12,361 nucleotides of DNA from M55B112 sp040903745 (GCA_040903745.1 JBBDUV010000013.1:1-12361); one strand, 5' to 3'; counted from the stretch's first letter, positions 1-7,386 are shown. The notes: generated from the sequence alone by a model not told the origin. Translations and numbers: made by a program.

Positions 1-66
1 ATGATAAATATTTTATGAGAAAAAGTGAATTGAAAAACAGTAGCAAATAATTTTAAATTAAAGTTT
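1..66. other. AT-rich upstream stretch of the DUF5060 gene
   Basis: This is a very AT-rich leader with stop codons in all three + frames. One + frame is open from the window edge to a TAA at about position 50, so the last codons of an upstream gene could lie here, but too little is visible to say. No convincing TAnnTTTG promoter or Shine-Dalgarno sequence was seen, which is common ahead of Bacteroidota genes. Confidence 0.3.
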
Positions 67-1914
67 ATGAAGAGATTTACTATTTGGCAGTTTGTATTAT
101 TAGTGTGTTTATCAACACAGGTTTCATTCGCTGCAAATGCAGACCAAGACATTAAAGCCAAAATCAGCGGCGAGTTAAAAAAATGGCACAAAGTCACCCT
201 TACTTTTGATGGGCCGGAAACCTCAGAAACGGATGGAATAAATCCATTTATGGATTACCGTTTAAATGTTGTTTTTACCCATAATGAAACGGGTAAAACC
301 TACAAAGTACCCGGATACTTTGCCGCCGATGGTAATGCGGGTGAAACATCTGCAACTTCAGGCAACAAATGGAAGGTTCATTTTTCCCCGTCCGCAACCG
401 GCGAATGGCAGTACAAGGTGGATTTCAGAACGAACAAGTGGATTGCCGTTAGTGATCAGGATACAAACCCATGGGGAGAACCAAAAGGAGAAGCCGTTGA
501 AGGGGTGGACGGACTTGAAGGAACTTTTCAGGTGGCGGAGAGTGACAAAACGGGTCGTGACAACCGGGGAAAAGGACGCTTGCAATACGATGGTACCCGT
601 TACCTGAAGTGGGCCGAAACAGGTGAAATATTTTTGAAAGTTGGCCCCGACTCTCCCGAAAACTTTTTAGCCTACGAAGAATTTGATGGCAATTTTCAAA
701 CCGATGGACATAAAGACGATTTGGTAAAAACATGGCAGGCACATTTAAAAGACTGGAAGGAAGGTGATCCTGTCTGGAAAGATGAAAAAGGCAAAGCAAT
801 CATTGGTGCAATCAATTACCTTGCGGAAAAAGAAATGAATGCTTTTTCGTTTTTAACGATGAATATTGTTGGTGACGATCAAAATGTCTTTCCTTTTATC
901 GATTATGATACTTACGACCGTTACGATTGCTCAAAACTCGACCAGTGGGAAGTGGTATTTGAACATGCCGGTAAACACGGAATATTCCTTCATTTTAAAC
1001 TCATGGAACAGGAAAATCAGGGTTTGTTGGATAATGGGGCCATTGGTGCCAAAACACAACTCTATTACCGGGAGATGATGGCACGTTTCGGTCATCATCT
1101 GGCACTGAACTGGAATATTGGAGAGGAATTTGGTGATTGGGCAAAGGAGCACAGAACTCCTCCTTTAAATGCAGAACAAAGACTAGCTGCTGCCGAATAT
1201 TTTTATAAGCATGATCCCTATCAACATCACCGCGTGATCCACAATCCCCCGATGTTCGATGATCTTTTAGGGCCCGACAGCAAATATACCGGAGTGTCAA
1301 TGCAAACGGGAAGCCCCGATTTCAATGCGGTGCATGGCCGCATTTTGGAATGGCTGGAAAAATCTGAAAAAGCCGGTAAAAAATGGGCAATTGCAATAGA
1401 TGAACCGGGCGATGCCAGATATGCACTGGTTCCGGATGAAGTAGATCCTGTAAAAGATAATGCCCGGATTAATGGCCTTTGGGGAGCATTTTTGGCTGGC
1501 GCCTGGGGCGCTGAATGGTATTTCGGGTACGACCATCCTCATTCCGATTTAACCTGCCAGGATTATCGATCGAGAGACTTGTTCTGGGACAAGTGCAAGT
1601 ACCTTCTCGACTTTTTTAAAGGGAATGATATTTCGTTAGGCGAAACAGAAAACTACGACAATCTGGTACAGGAGGGTGATTATTGCCTGGCCAATCCGGG
1701 TGAAATGTATATTGTCCTTTTGAGGAACGGAAGCGGCACAATCAATCTCGAAAACCAAAATGGTGAATTCAGCATAAAATGGTTTGATCCGCGAAACGGT
1801 GGAGAACTGCAAACCGGCCCGGTTAAAACTCTAAAAGCAGGTAAAACTCAGGAGATCGAAGGAGCGCCATCAGAACCGGATAAGGATTGGGTTGTCCTGT
1901 TAAGAAAGAAATAG
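67..1914 (+). CDS. Secreted DUF5060-domain glycoside-hydrolase-like protein
   Basis: The product is 615 residues and is predicted to act outside the cytoplasm on a polysaccharide or glycoconjugate; its substrate is unknown. A Sec signal peptide covers about residues 1-24 (hydrophobic core FVLLVCLS, then QVSFAANA). Residues about 37-125 match the DUF5060 beta-sandwich (KWHKVTLTFDGP, YFAADGN, FSPSATGEWQYKVDF). A TIM-barrel-like middle follows (about 165-525), with the acidic strand ends NIGEE (E353/E354) and AIDEPGD (D445/E446) as plausible catalytic carboxylates. The last ~75 residues (MYIVLLRNGSG, KWFDPRNGG, DWVVLLRK) resemble the putative collagen-binding beta domain that often closes these proteins. 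It is the first gene of a probable + strand cluster; the next frame starts 51 bases later. Family assignment rests on recalled motifs. Assignment to a numbered GH family is not possible from sequence reading alone. Confidence 0.85.
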   Translation: MKRFTIWQFVLLVCLSTQVSFAANADQDIKAKISGELKKWHKVTLTFDGPETSETDGINPFMDYRLNVVFTHNETGKTYKVPGYFAADGNAGETSATSGNKWKVHFSPSATGEWQYKVDFRTNKWIAVSDQDTNPWGEPKGEAVEGVDGLEGTFQVAESDKTGRDNRGKGRLQYDGTRYLKWAETGEIFLKVGPDSPENFLAYEEFDGNFQTDGHKDDLVKTWQAHLKDWKEGDPVWKDEKGKAIIGAINYLAEKEMNAFSFLTMNIVGDDQNVFPFIDYDTYDRYDCSKLDQWEVVFEHAGKHGIFLHFKLMEQENQGLLDNGAIGAKTQLYYREMMARFGHHLALNWNIGEEFGDWAKEHRTPPLNAEQRLAAAEYFYKHDPYQHHRVIHNPPMFDDLLGPDSKYTGVSMQTGSPDFNAVHGRILEWLEKSEKAGKKWAIAIDEPGDARYALVPDEVDPVKDNARINGLWGAFLAGAWGAEWYFGYDHPHSDLTCQDYRSRDLFWDKCKYLLDFFKGNDISLGETENYDNLVQEGDYCLANPGEMYIVLLRNGSGTINLENQNGEFSIKWFDPRNGGELQTGPVKTLKAGKTQEIEGAPSEPDKDWVVLLRKK

Positions 1915-1965
1915 AAATCAAATTTGATAACTTTAATTGATTCGTAAAATTCAATCTGTTTTAAC

Positions 1966-2358
1966 ATGAAAAACAACAGACGAACATTCATCAAAATGGC
2001 GGGAATTTCAGCGGGAGCTGCAACAATTCTGCCGCTGGCATCTTCTTGTTCAGAAACGAAAACAAAAAATGACTGGCCCGATTATTCTGCGCTTGACAAA
2101 GTCCTTCAACATATTTCGGCTGGCGGACTGGGTTTTGTTTACATGCTGCAAATGGTTTCGGCATGCCCTGCTACGGATAAATATCATGAGTTTAAAATGT
2201 TTGAAACTCCCGATGCCAACGGCACGATAATACCTGTGGAAAGTAAGGCGGAAAAGTTTGAGAGCATCGACGGTGTTATAAAAGTACCTTCCGGCACAGG
2301 AATGGGGGTTATTATTGATCCCGCTTATATCAATACTCATAAAGTTATAAGTGTTTAA
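1966..2358 (+). pseudogene. Enolase-superfamily (mandelate racemase-like) gene with internal deletion
   Basis: A 130-codon frame joins the two ends of a much longer protein. Residues 1-28 are a Tat-type lipoprotein leader (RRTFIK motif, then ILPLASSC), and residues 33-48 (DWPDYSALDKVLQ) look like the start of the mature domain of exported Bacteroidota enolase-superfamily proteins. From about residue 49 (HISAGGLGF) onward the sequence looks like the extreme C-terminus of the same family: VSACP, YHEFKMFET, then DGVIKVPSGTGMGVIIDP, the usual closing segment. The capping domain and barrel with the metal-binding acidic residues and catalytic Lys/His, roughly 300 residues in this family, are missing. 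The frame is intact across the join, so a short product may still be made, but it cannot be a working enzyme of this class. Such enzymes usually dehydrate or epimerise sugar acids, which would suit the flanking glycan genes. An assembly error is an alternative. Confidence 0.62.
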
Positions 2359-2379
2359 ATTATAATGATGCTACATTGA

Positions 2380-4530
2380 ATGAATAAAAGATTTATGAAC
2401 ATGAGACATCTTGCATGGTTTTTAATTTCAGTTGTCACAACAATAATTCTGTCGTGCACAAACAACGGTAAAATAGATATATCTGCAATTGATTCCGGAA
2501 AATACGATGATACATGGTGGAACCGAACACCAATGCGGTTTATGCAAACCAACCTTCGGGAAATAGATGCGCAAGATTTCGATGTAGATCAATATGTTCA
2601 ATCGGTTTTGGATGCATCGGTAAATATTGTGCTGTTAAGTGTAGGTGGCCAGGTTGCCAACTACCCCACAAAACTGCCCTTCCATTACAAAAATCCCTAT
2701 ATGAAAGGGGATTTGGTAGGCGAAGTGGTTAAAAAGCTGAATGAAAACGGGGTGAAAGTGATGGCCCGATTCGACTTTGCCAGAATAAACGAATCGATCG
2801 CATTAAAAAATACGGATTGGCTGTATGTAAGCTCGAAAGGTGAACATGTGCATGACAATGGACATTATCTCAGTTGTATTAATGGCGATTACCAACAGAA
2901 ATACGGGTTTGAGATTCTAAAGGAAGCGATAAGTTCTTATCCCTTTGATGCCATTTTTTTTAACGCAGCGGGTTACACAACGCGCGATTACAGCGAAAAT
3001 TATCATGGTATCTGCCAATGCAAAAATTGCAAAAAGAGGTTTCGCGATTCAACCGGGTTAGAGCTTCCAAAAATAGAGGACATCAATGATCCGGTATTCC
3101 GTGAATACAACAAATTCAGGCAAACAACCCATACCGAATTAAATGGTAGGATTACCCGCTCTATTCAGGAATTGAATCCAAACCTGGTTTTAAGTGTTTA
3201 TAATCCCGATGGTGGAATTTGGCGCAGTGAATCGGGAACTGGTTTTACTTCGGGGCAATATTGGACTTACCACGCAACAGAAAATGTAAAACGTGTACTG
3301 GGTTCTTTTAATAACAGAGCGCCTTATGATACCTACAATCATTTACTTGGTATGGATTACAGGCACACTGCCACCTCGCCCGAAATAGGGAGAATATTTA
3401 TGCCCCAGCAAATGTTGAATGGCGGCGCCTTGGGCATCTATTTTATTGGCCATTTAGACAATCAATACGATCGTGTTTTTATACCAAAGTTCAAAGAGTT
3501 GACTAAATTTCATAAAACCAACGAAAAATTATTTACCAACATTCAATCACAGAGTAAAATTGGACTGGTTTTAGGATCGTCGCAAGAAAATAGGGGGATA
3601 ATGAGGATGTTGATCGAGGAGCACATCATGTTTGATCTTATTTTTGCGTCTGCTCTTAAAGAAAAGAACCTTCCCCGTGAGCTTAATGATTACGAACTCC
3701 TTATTCTAAGCGACATTACCAACATGGACGATGATTTCATTGCTTTAATTGATGATTACGTTGAACGTGGAGGTAAAATTCTGGCAACCGGATTTCCGGG
3801 GGTTAATGATGAGGTTGGTACGCCTCTAAACCGATTGAGATTGGAAGCTTTAGGAGTATTATCAGAATATGAAATGCTTACCAATCCAAAGCCATCCTAT
3901 CTGGTTGTTTCAGATAACGAAAAAGCGCTACTCGGAAACGATCAGTTTAAAGATTTTGATCTCATCATGATGAACTCAAATTTTCTTAAAATAAAGCCGG
4001 TTGGCAGTGCAAAAAGCATTTTGAGACTGGTTCCAACAATCATGCATGGCCCACCCGAAAAATGTTATTTTAATGATAATGAAATTACCGATTACCCCGG
4101 TGTGGTATATAATACGTTTGGTGCAGGTAAAGCGGTGTTCATACCCTGGCAGATTGGTTCTCAGTATAATTGGAAAGGAAATAATGCGCATCGGGCCTTG
4201 TTTTTGGCTACATTAGATAACTTATTAGAGGTTGAACGGACCTTGGTAACCGATGCCCCGCCTTTGGTTGAAATGACCCAAATGATTAACAGAAACGGAT
4301 CTTTTGAATGGATTGGGATGATAAATCATACCGGTCAGATTGGTAATTCATTTCATGAACCAGTCCAAATAATTAATTCTGCTATTCGTTTTAAACCACA
4401 AAAACCGGTAAAAGAGATTTATTCAATAAGGTCGGGAGAAAGGCTAAAGTTTAAGCAAACTAATGGCTGGGTCGAAGTGGTGGTTCCAAAACTTGATGAT
4501 TTTGAAATGATAGTTAGTCTTTACAAATGA
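2380..4530 (+). CDS. Lipoprotein with GHL6-like TIM barrel and beta-galactosidase trimerisation-like domain
   Basis: The product is 716 residues and is predicted to be a surface or periplasmic lipoprotein (hydrophobic LISVVTTIILSC, lipid-accepting Cys26). Starts at 2380, 2395 and 2401 are all possible; 2401 gives the most compact leader, and none has a clear ribosome site. Residues about 52-380 resemble the hypothetical glycosyl hydrolase 6 (GHL6) barrel: RFMQTNLREID, GVKVMARFDF, DWLYVSSKG, FDAIFFNAAGY, and the Cys cluster ICQCKNCKKRF (C212, C214, C217). Residues about 390-500 (KIGLVLGS, LNDYELLILSDI, YVERGGKILATG) fit the Rossmann-like trimerisation domain found after GH42-type barrels, and a beta-rich tail follows. 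The role is probably glycan recognition or hydrolysis; activity and substrate are unknown. It starts 21 bases after the deleted enolase gene, so it is probably in the same transcript. Its last bases overlap the end of a - strand gene remnant. Confidence 0.8.
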   Translation: MNKRFMNMRHLAWFLISVVTTIILSCTNNGKIDISAIDSGKYDDTWWNRTPMRFMQTNLREIDAQDFDVDQYVQSVLDASVNIVLLSVGGQVANYPTKLPFHYKNPYMKGDLVGEVVKKLNENGVKVMARFDFARINESIALKNTDWLYVSSKGEHVHDNGHYLSCINGDYQQKYGFEILKEAISSYPFDAIFFNAAGYTTRDYSENYHGICQCKNCKKRFRDSTGLELPKIEDINDPVFREYNKFRQTTHTELNGRITRSIQELNPNLVLSVYNPDGGIWRSESGTGFTSGQYWTYHATENVKRVLGSFNNRAPYDTYNHLLGMDYRHTATSPEIGRIFMPQQMLNGGALGIYFIGHLDNQYDRVFIPKFKELTKFHKTNEKLFTNIQSQSKIGLVLGSSQENRGIMRMLIEEHIMFDLIFASALKEKNLPRELNDYELLILSDITNMDDDFIALIDDYVERGGKILATGFPGVNDEVGTPLNRLRLEALGVLSEYEMLTNPKPSYLVVSDNEKALLGNDQFKDFDLIMMNSNFLKIKPVGSAKSILRLVPTIMHGPPEKCYFNDNEITDYPGVVYNTFGAGKAVFIPWQIGSQYNWKGNNAHRALFLATLDNLLEVERTLVTDAPPLVEMTQMINRNGSFEWIGMINHTGQIGNSFHEPVQIINSAIRFKPQKPVKEIYSIRSGERLKFKQTNGWVEVVVPKLDDFEMIVSLYK

Positions 4531-4756
4531 TTTCCAGTGCATAGGTGTTTTCAGGGGTGATAAATAACCTTGCCTCAACGAAATCATTGTATTCGGTAAA
4601 AAATGACATTTTCTTTGCATAGTTGCGGTTTATTGTCATTATCTCCTGTTCCGGGAAAATAGGAACCTGTTTTTCCTGGGCTTACAGGGGAAAGATCAGG
4701 AGAAGGAGAATGAGAGCGGAGAGGGATGCGTGGACGAATTTGGAGATTGTTTTCAT
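4514..4756 (-). pseudogene. Remnant of a small secreted-protein gene, stop codon in the signal peptide region
   Basis: Read on the - strand from ATG 4756, the frame gives a textbook Sec signal peptide (MKTISKFVHA, then SALILLLLIFPL), and the 25th codon is TAA (4684-4682). The frame continues immediately as AQEKQVPIFPEQ, which is what normally follows a signal peptidase site in this phylum (a Gln codon mutated to TAA would restore it). It then runs on as MTINRNYAKKMSFFTEY and NDFVEARLFITPENTYALEI, ending at TAA 4516-4514 inside the 3' end of the neighbouring + strand gene. The EARLF...YALEI stretch resembles small uncharacterised Bacteroidota secreted proteins that I recall only vaguely, and those continue further, so the 3' part seems lost. 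Together, the nonsense codon and the abrupt end point to a decayed gene cut at about 4514-4530. Confidence 0.6.
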
Positions 4757-4817
4757 AGTTTCTACAATTTAAATTTGAAAGAAAAAACATGAAATCGAAC
4801 AATCATTTCAAAGCAAG

Positions 4818-4831
4818 TTACGAAAACGTAA
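4818..4831. promoter_or_regulatory. Perfect palindrome, candidate activator-binding site
   Basis: TTACG and CGTAA form a perfect 5+5 inverted repeat around AAAA. It lies about 85 bases upstream of the sigma-54 -24 element and so about 100 bases upstream of the expected transcript start, within the usual range for sites of sigma-54 enhancer-binding proteins. Palindromes of this size also occur by chance in AT-rich DNA, so the assignment is positional inference only. It also lies upstream of the - strand remnant and could have served that gene. Confidence 0.3.
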
Positions 4832-4905
4832 TTAATTCTTAATAAAGGAGTTTCACAATTGTTTGATTGCCACTGTTCCTTTCGTTGATTCATTTTATTA
4901 TCCTT

Positions 4906-4920
4906 TGGCACAGCTTTTGT
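4906..4920 (+). promoter_or_regulatory. Sigma-54 (RpoN) -24/-12 promoter
   Basis: TGGCAC at 4906-4911 and TTGT at 4917-4920 match the sigma-54 consensus TGGCAC-N5-TTGC at every defined base except the last C. The spacing between the GG and the downstream G is the required one. A preceding T (4905) also fits the extended consensus. Transcription would start near 4931, leaving a leader of about 29 bases before the ATG at 4960. No comparable TAnnTTTG housekeeping promoter was found closer to the gene. Confidence 0.7.
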
Positions 4921-4959
4921 CTTAATCATATCAAACGTTATCACTAAAAGCTGAACGCC

Positions 4960-6603
4960 ATGAAAACAATAGCTACCATATCAATAGCAGCAGTCTTTGT
5001 CGCAGCAGCTGCGACTGTTACTGCCCAGGACTATCCCGAAGAATACCTTGGTCTGCCGGGGGACAATTTAAACCTCTACGCCGTAATGGATCTGTTCCAG
5101 CAATCGGAGACCCTCGAAGAGTTCGAACGAAGCCTGAACGATGAGGAATCCACGATTAGCAACCTCGACCTGAATGGTGATAACTATGTGGATTACATCA
5201 CGGTTTCAGATTATACTGACGGAGATGTGCACAATATTGCGCTACGTGCAGCACTGGATCGCAACGAACAGCAGGATGTTGCCGTTTTCGTAGTAGAAAA
5301 GCTGCGTAACGGTGCTGTTCAGATTCAGTTGATCGGAGATGAGGCGCTGTACGGACCGGATTATATTGTCGAACCAATCTATGCCGAAACTCCCAATCCG
5401 GGATATACCGGAAGAACCAGCAGTCGAAATGTGAAGGTGGTCACCACCACCTACTATGATATCGCAACCTGGCCAATCATCAGGTATGTCTACCATCCCA
5501 GGTATACAGTATGGAGATCCAACTGGTACTATGGGTACTATCCCTCTTACTGGCGTCCATGGAGACCCCATTACTGGCACTATTATTACGGATACCACTA
5601 TCACTGGCACGATCATTACTACAGGCACTACCGTCATTGCGACCGCTACCGGAGCAGTCACTATGTTACCTACTATCGTCCGCACGTGCGTGTCTATAGT
5701 CCTACAGTGATTGTGAATGTAAATAAAGGTCGGTACAGGACCACCTATTCACGTCCCGACCAACGGGTTGCAGGAGAGCAGCATTATGTAAGAACTGCGG
5801 CCACCAGAATCACCAGGACCAGCAAGAGCCGAACGGCAGTATCTGCTGAACGAAACACCAGCAGGTCAGGAGCGGTAAGTTCCCGGCAGGGAGTTCAGCG
5901 GACAACAACAGCATCAGGAAGAACCAGTACGTCTACTGCAAAGAGTGGCCGGCAGACAGATGCCGTGCGGACCGCCTCCCCGCAAAGGAGCACCAATGTG
6001 CGGACATCTACCTCGCGGTCAGGACAGCAAGGCAGTAGACCGGCAGTAAGAACTTCTACGCAGAACAGCAGCCGAAGCACAAGGTCTGCAGTGCAACCCG
6101 GGACCAGTTCAAATAGCAGGTCAACGGTGAAGGCAGGCAGCAACCCTGGCAGTCGCAGCAGCAGTACCGTAGAGCGTTCACGCAGTAGGCAAACGCCCAG
6201 CAGCGCTACCGTTTCCAGAAGCAGCAGTAAAAGTGCCAGTCAGGCGGTAAGGAGCAATAGCAGGACCAGCAGCAAGGCAGCTGTTCAACCCAGCAGCCGA
6301 ACCAGCAGCAAGGCAACCGTTCAGCCTTCCGGCAGCAGCCGGAGCAGCCGATCTGCCGTTCAATCCAGCAGCAGTAGAAAGAGCAGTCCTTCCGTTAAGC
6401 CCAGCAGCAGCCGGAGTAGCAGCAGGGCTGCAGTATCCGGTAGCAGCAGCAGAAAGAGCAGCCCTTCTGTGAAGCCCAGCAGTAGCCGGAGCAGCCGAAG
6501 CACAGTTCAGCGCAGTTCGTCAGGATCTAGCAGGAGCGCAGCACGATCTTCAAGCGGAAGCAGCCGCACGAGCAGTCCCAGCAGCAGATCATCGCGCAGG
6601 TAG
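4960..6603 (+). CDS. Secreted protein of unknown function with Tyr/His/Trp-rich segment and Ser/Arg-rich tail
   Basis: The product is 547 residues with a Sec signal peptide (IAAVFVAAAATVTAQ, cleavage near residue 23). Residues about 28-140 form an N-terminal domain that recurs in Bacteroidota proteins of unknown function: LGLPGDNLNLYAVMDLFQ, then DLNGDNYVDYI (70-80), which resembles a Ca-binding EF-hand or dockerin loop, then DVAVFVVEK and IQLIGDEALYGPDYIVEP. Residues about 165-250 are extremely rich in Tyr, His, Trp and Arg (WRPHYWHYYYGYHYHWHDHY). From about 280 to the end the chain is Ser/Arg/Thr/Ala/Gln/Pro, with no aromatic residues and only three acidic ones, so it is disordered and strongly basic. 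There is no sorting domain or membrane anchor. The gene stands alone between a sigma-54 promoter and a strong terminator. The function is not known; an envelope-associated, metal- or polyanion-binding role is a guess from composition. Confidence 0.85.
   Translation: MKTIATISIAAVFVAAAATVTAQDYPEEYLGLPGDNLNLYAVMDLFQQSETLEEFERSLNDEESTISNLDLNGDNYVDYITVSDYTDGDVHNIALRAALDRNEQQDVAVFVVEKLRNGAVQIQLIGDEALYGPDYIVEPIYAETPNPGYTGRTSSRNVKVVTTTYYDIATWPIIRYVYHPRYTVWRSNWYYGYYPSYWRPWRPHYWHYYYGYHYHWHDHYYRHYRHCDRYRSSHYVTYYRPHVRVYSPTVIVNVNKGRYRTTYSRPDQRVAGEQHYVRTAATRITRTSKSRTAVSAERNTSRSGAVSSRQGVQRTTTASGRTSTSTAKSGRQTDAVRTASPQRSTNVRTSTSRSGQQGSRPAVRTSTQNSSRSTRSAVQPGTSSNSRSTVKAGSNPGSRSSSTVERSRSRQTPSSATVSRSSSKSASQAVRSNSRTSSKAAVQPSSRTSSKATVQPSGSSRSSRSAVQSSSSRKSSPSVKPSSSRSSSRAAVSGSSSRKSSPSVKPSSSRSSRSTVQRSSSGSSRSAARSSSGSSRTSSPSSRSSRR
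6259..6495 (+). repeat. Short in-frame tandem and direct repeats in the Ser/Arg tail
   Basis: Two repeat families are visible inside the 3' part of the preceding gene. A 36-base unit coding SRTSSKAxVQPS occurs twice in tandem at about 6259-6330 (residues 434-445 and 446-457). A longer unit coding SSSRKSSPSVKPSSSRSS starts at 6367 and again at 6442, exactly 75 bases (25 codons) apart, with only scattered third-position changes. Serine is written almost only as AGC or AGT, giving AGC-rich microrepeats prone to slippage. All units are multiples of three and keep the frame. Confidence 0.8.
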
Positions 6604-6641
6604 AATATTAGCTCCCTTATTTCACCAGGAAACAAAAACTT

Positions 6642-6686
6642 CCTCGCCAGGGCTTTGCCAACGCATTGTCCTGGCGAGGCTTTTTT
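6642..6686 (+). terminator. Strong intrinsic terminator after the Ser/Arg-rich protein gene
   Basis: CCTCGCCAGG (6642-6651) pairs perfectly with CCTGGCGAGG (6670-6679), a 10 bp GC-rich stem. The 18-base loop can itself form a small GGC/GCC hairpin. A C and then six T residues (6681-6686) follow directly. It sits 38 bases after the stop codon and separates this gene from the peroxiredoxin-sulfatase operon. Confidence 0.9.
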
Positions 6687-6794
6687 GGGTTTTATTAAAA
6701 CTGATATATTGAAGAATATCCATTGAATTTTGTATAATGAACCATCAAATGACGTATCTTGAGCTGTAATTTTCAATATAAACTTAATATAACC

Positions 6795-7373
6795 ATGAAA
6801 GCGAGAAATAAAATATTAGCAGCTTTCATCCTGGTATTGATGATGTACCAGGTGAACGCACAGAAGACCGGTCTGGATGTTGGTGACAAGGTTACCAACT
6901 TTGAGGCAACTGCAGATAACGGGAAGACATGGAAATCTAAAAAGTTCATCGGTAAGAAGAACCTTGTCGTCTACTTCTATCCTGCGGCTATGACCGGAGG
7001 GTGTACAAAACAGGCGTGTGCCTATCGCGATGCGATGGATGATTTGTCGTCTGTGGATGCCGAAGTTGTTGGCGTCAGTGGTGACGAGGTAAAAAATCTT
7101 GAACTTTTCAAGCAGGCACATAACCTGAATTTCACACTGCTGTCGGACCCGGATGGTGCTATTGCACAAATATTCGGGGTACCTGTTAATGAAGGTAGGA
7201 GGTCCATTGAAAGGGAGGTGGAGGGTAAATTTTACACCCTGGCCCGGGACCTGACAACCTCGCGCTGGACCTTCATTGTTGATAAGCAGGGAAGGGTGAT
7301 CTATAAATCGACGGATGTCAATGCTGCGGAGGATAGTAAAGCGGTGCTTGAGGTATTGAAGAAGAGCAGGTAG
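6795..7373 (+). CDS. Exported PrxQ/BCP-type peroxiredoxin
   Basis: The product is 192 residues from ATG 6795. An upstream in-frame TTG (6759) would only add residues in front of a good signal peptide, so ATG is preferred. The leader is MKARNKILAAFILVLMMY, with cleavage after VNA near residue 22. The mature part is a thioredoxin-fold peroxiredoxin that reduces hydroperoxides with thiols. The active site YPAAMTGGCTKQAC contains P63, T67, peroxidatic C70 and a second Cys at C75; the C-x4-C spacing is the PrxQ/BCP signature. R157 in SRWTFIVDKQGRV fits the conserved active-site Arg. Export is less usual, since most BCP proteins are cytoplasmic. The sulfatase gene follows after 13 bases, so the two are probably one operon. 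The thiol donor in the periplasm is not evident from this window. Confidence 0.92.
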   Translation: MKARNKILAAFILVLMMYQVNAQKTGLDVGDKVTNFEATADNGKTWKSKKFIGKKNLVVYFYPAAMTGGCTKQACAYRDAMDDLSSVDAEVVGVSGDEVKNLELFKQAHNLNFTLLSDPDGAIAQIFGVPVNEGRRSIEREVEGKFYTLARDLTTSRWTFIVDKQGRVIYKSTDVNAAEDSKAVLEVLKKSR

Positions 7374-7386
7374 AATTGAATTATCA

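Noticed and set aside
4648..4673. GTTCC/GGAAC hairpin followed by a T-run after the lipoprotein gene
   Set aside because: The stem is only 5 bp, the T-run is separated from it by CTG, and the sequence lies inside the remnant reading frame, so terminator function is doubtful.
4584..4802. A 72-codon - strand frame overlapping the remnant
   Set aside because: It is in another frame than the signal-peptide remnant, is Pro/Ser-rich and shows no coherent protein features; the read-through frame from 4756 is much more protein-like.
5242..5685. A 147-codon - strand frame rich in Val and Ile opposite the Tyr/His-rich segment
   Set aside because: Its composition is the mirror of Tyr/His/Trp codons on the coding strand; there is no start region or domain to support it.
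5800..6603. Regular repeats that might suggest a CRISPR array
   Set aside because: The units are in-frame codon repeats of a Ser/Arg-rich protein with no constant spacers, no flanking cas genes and an uninterrupted reading frame.
6709..6738. TTGAAG and TATAAT with 18-base spacing, like an E. coli sigma-70 promoter, upstream of the peroxiredoxin gene
   Set aside because: Bacteroidota primary sigma factors use a TTG/TAnnTTTG pattern, so this match in AT-rich DNA is probably accidental; the nearby TATCTTGA is only an imperfect match to the proper element.
6759..6794. Upstream TTG start for the peroxiredoxin gene
   Set aside because: It would place 12 extra residues before a complete signal peptide that starts with an ATG at 6795.
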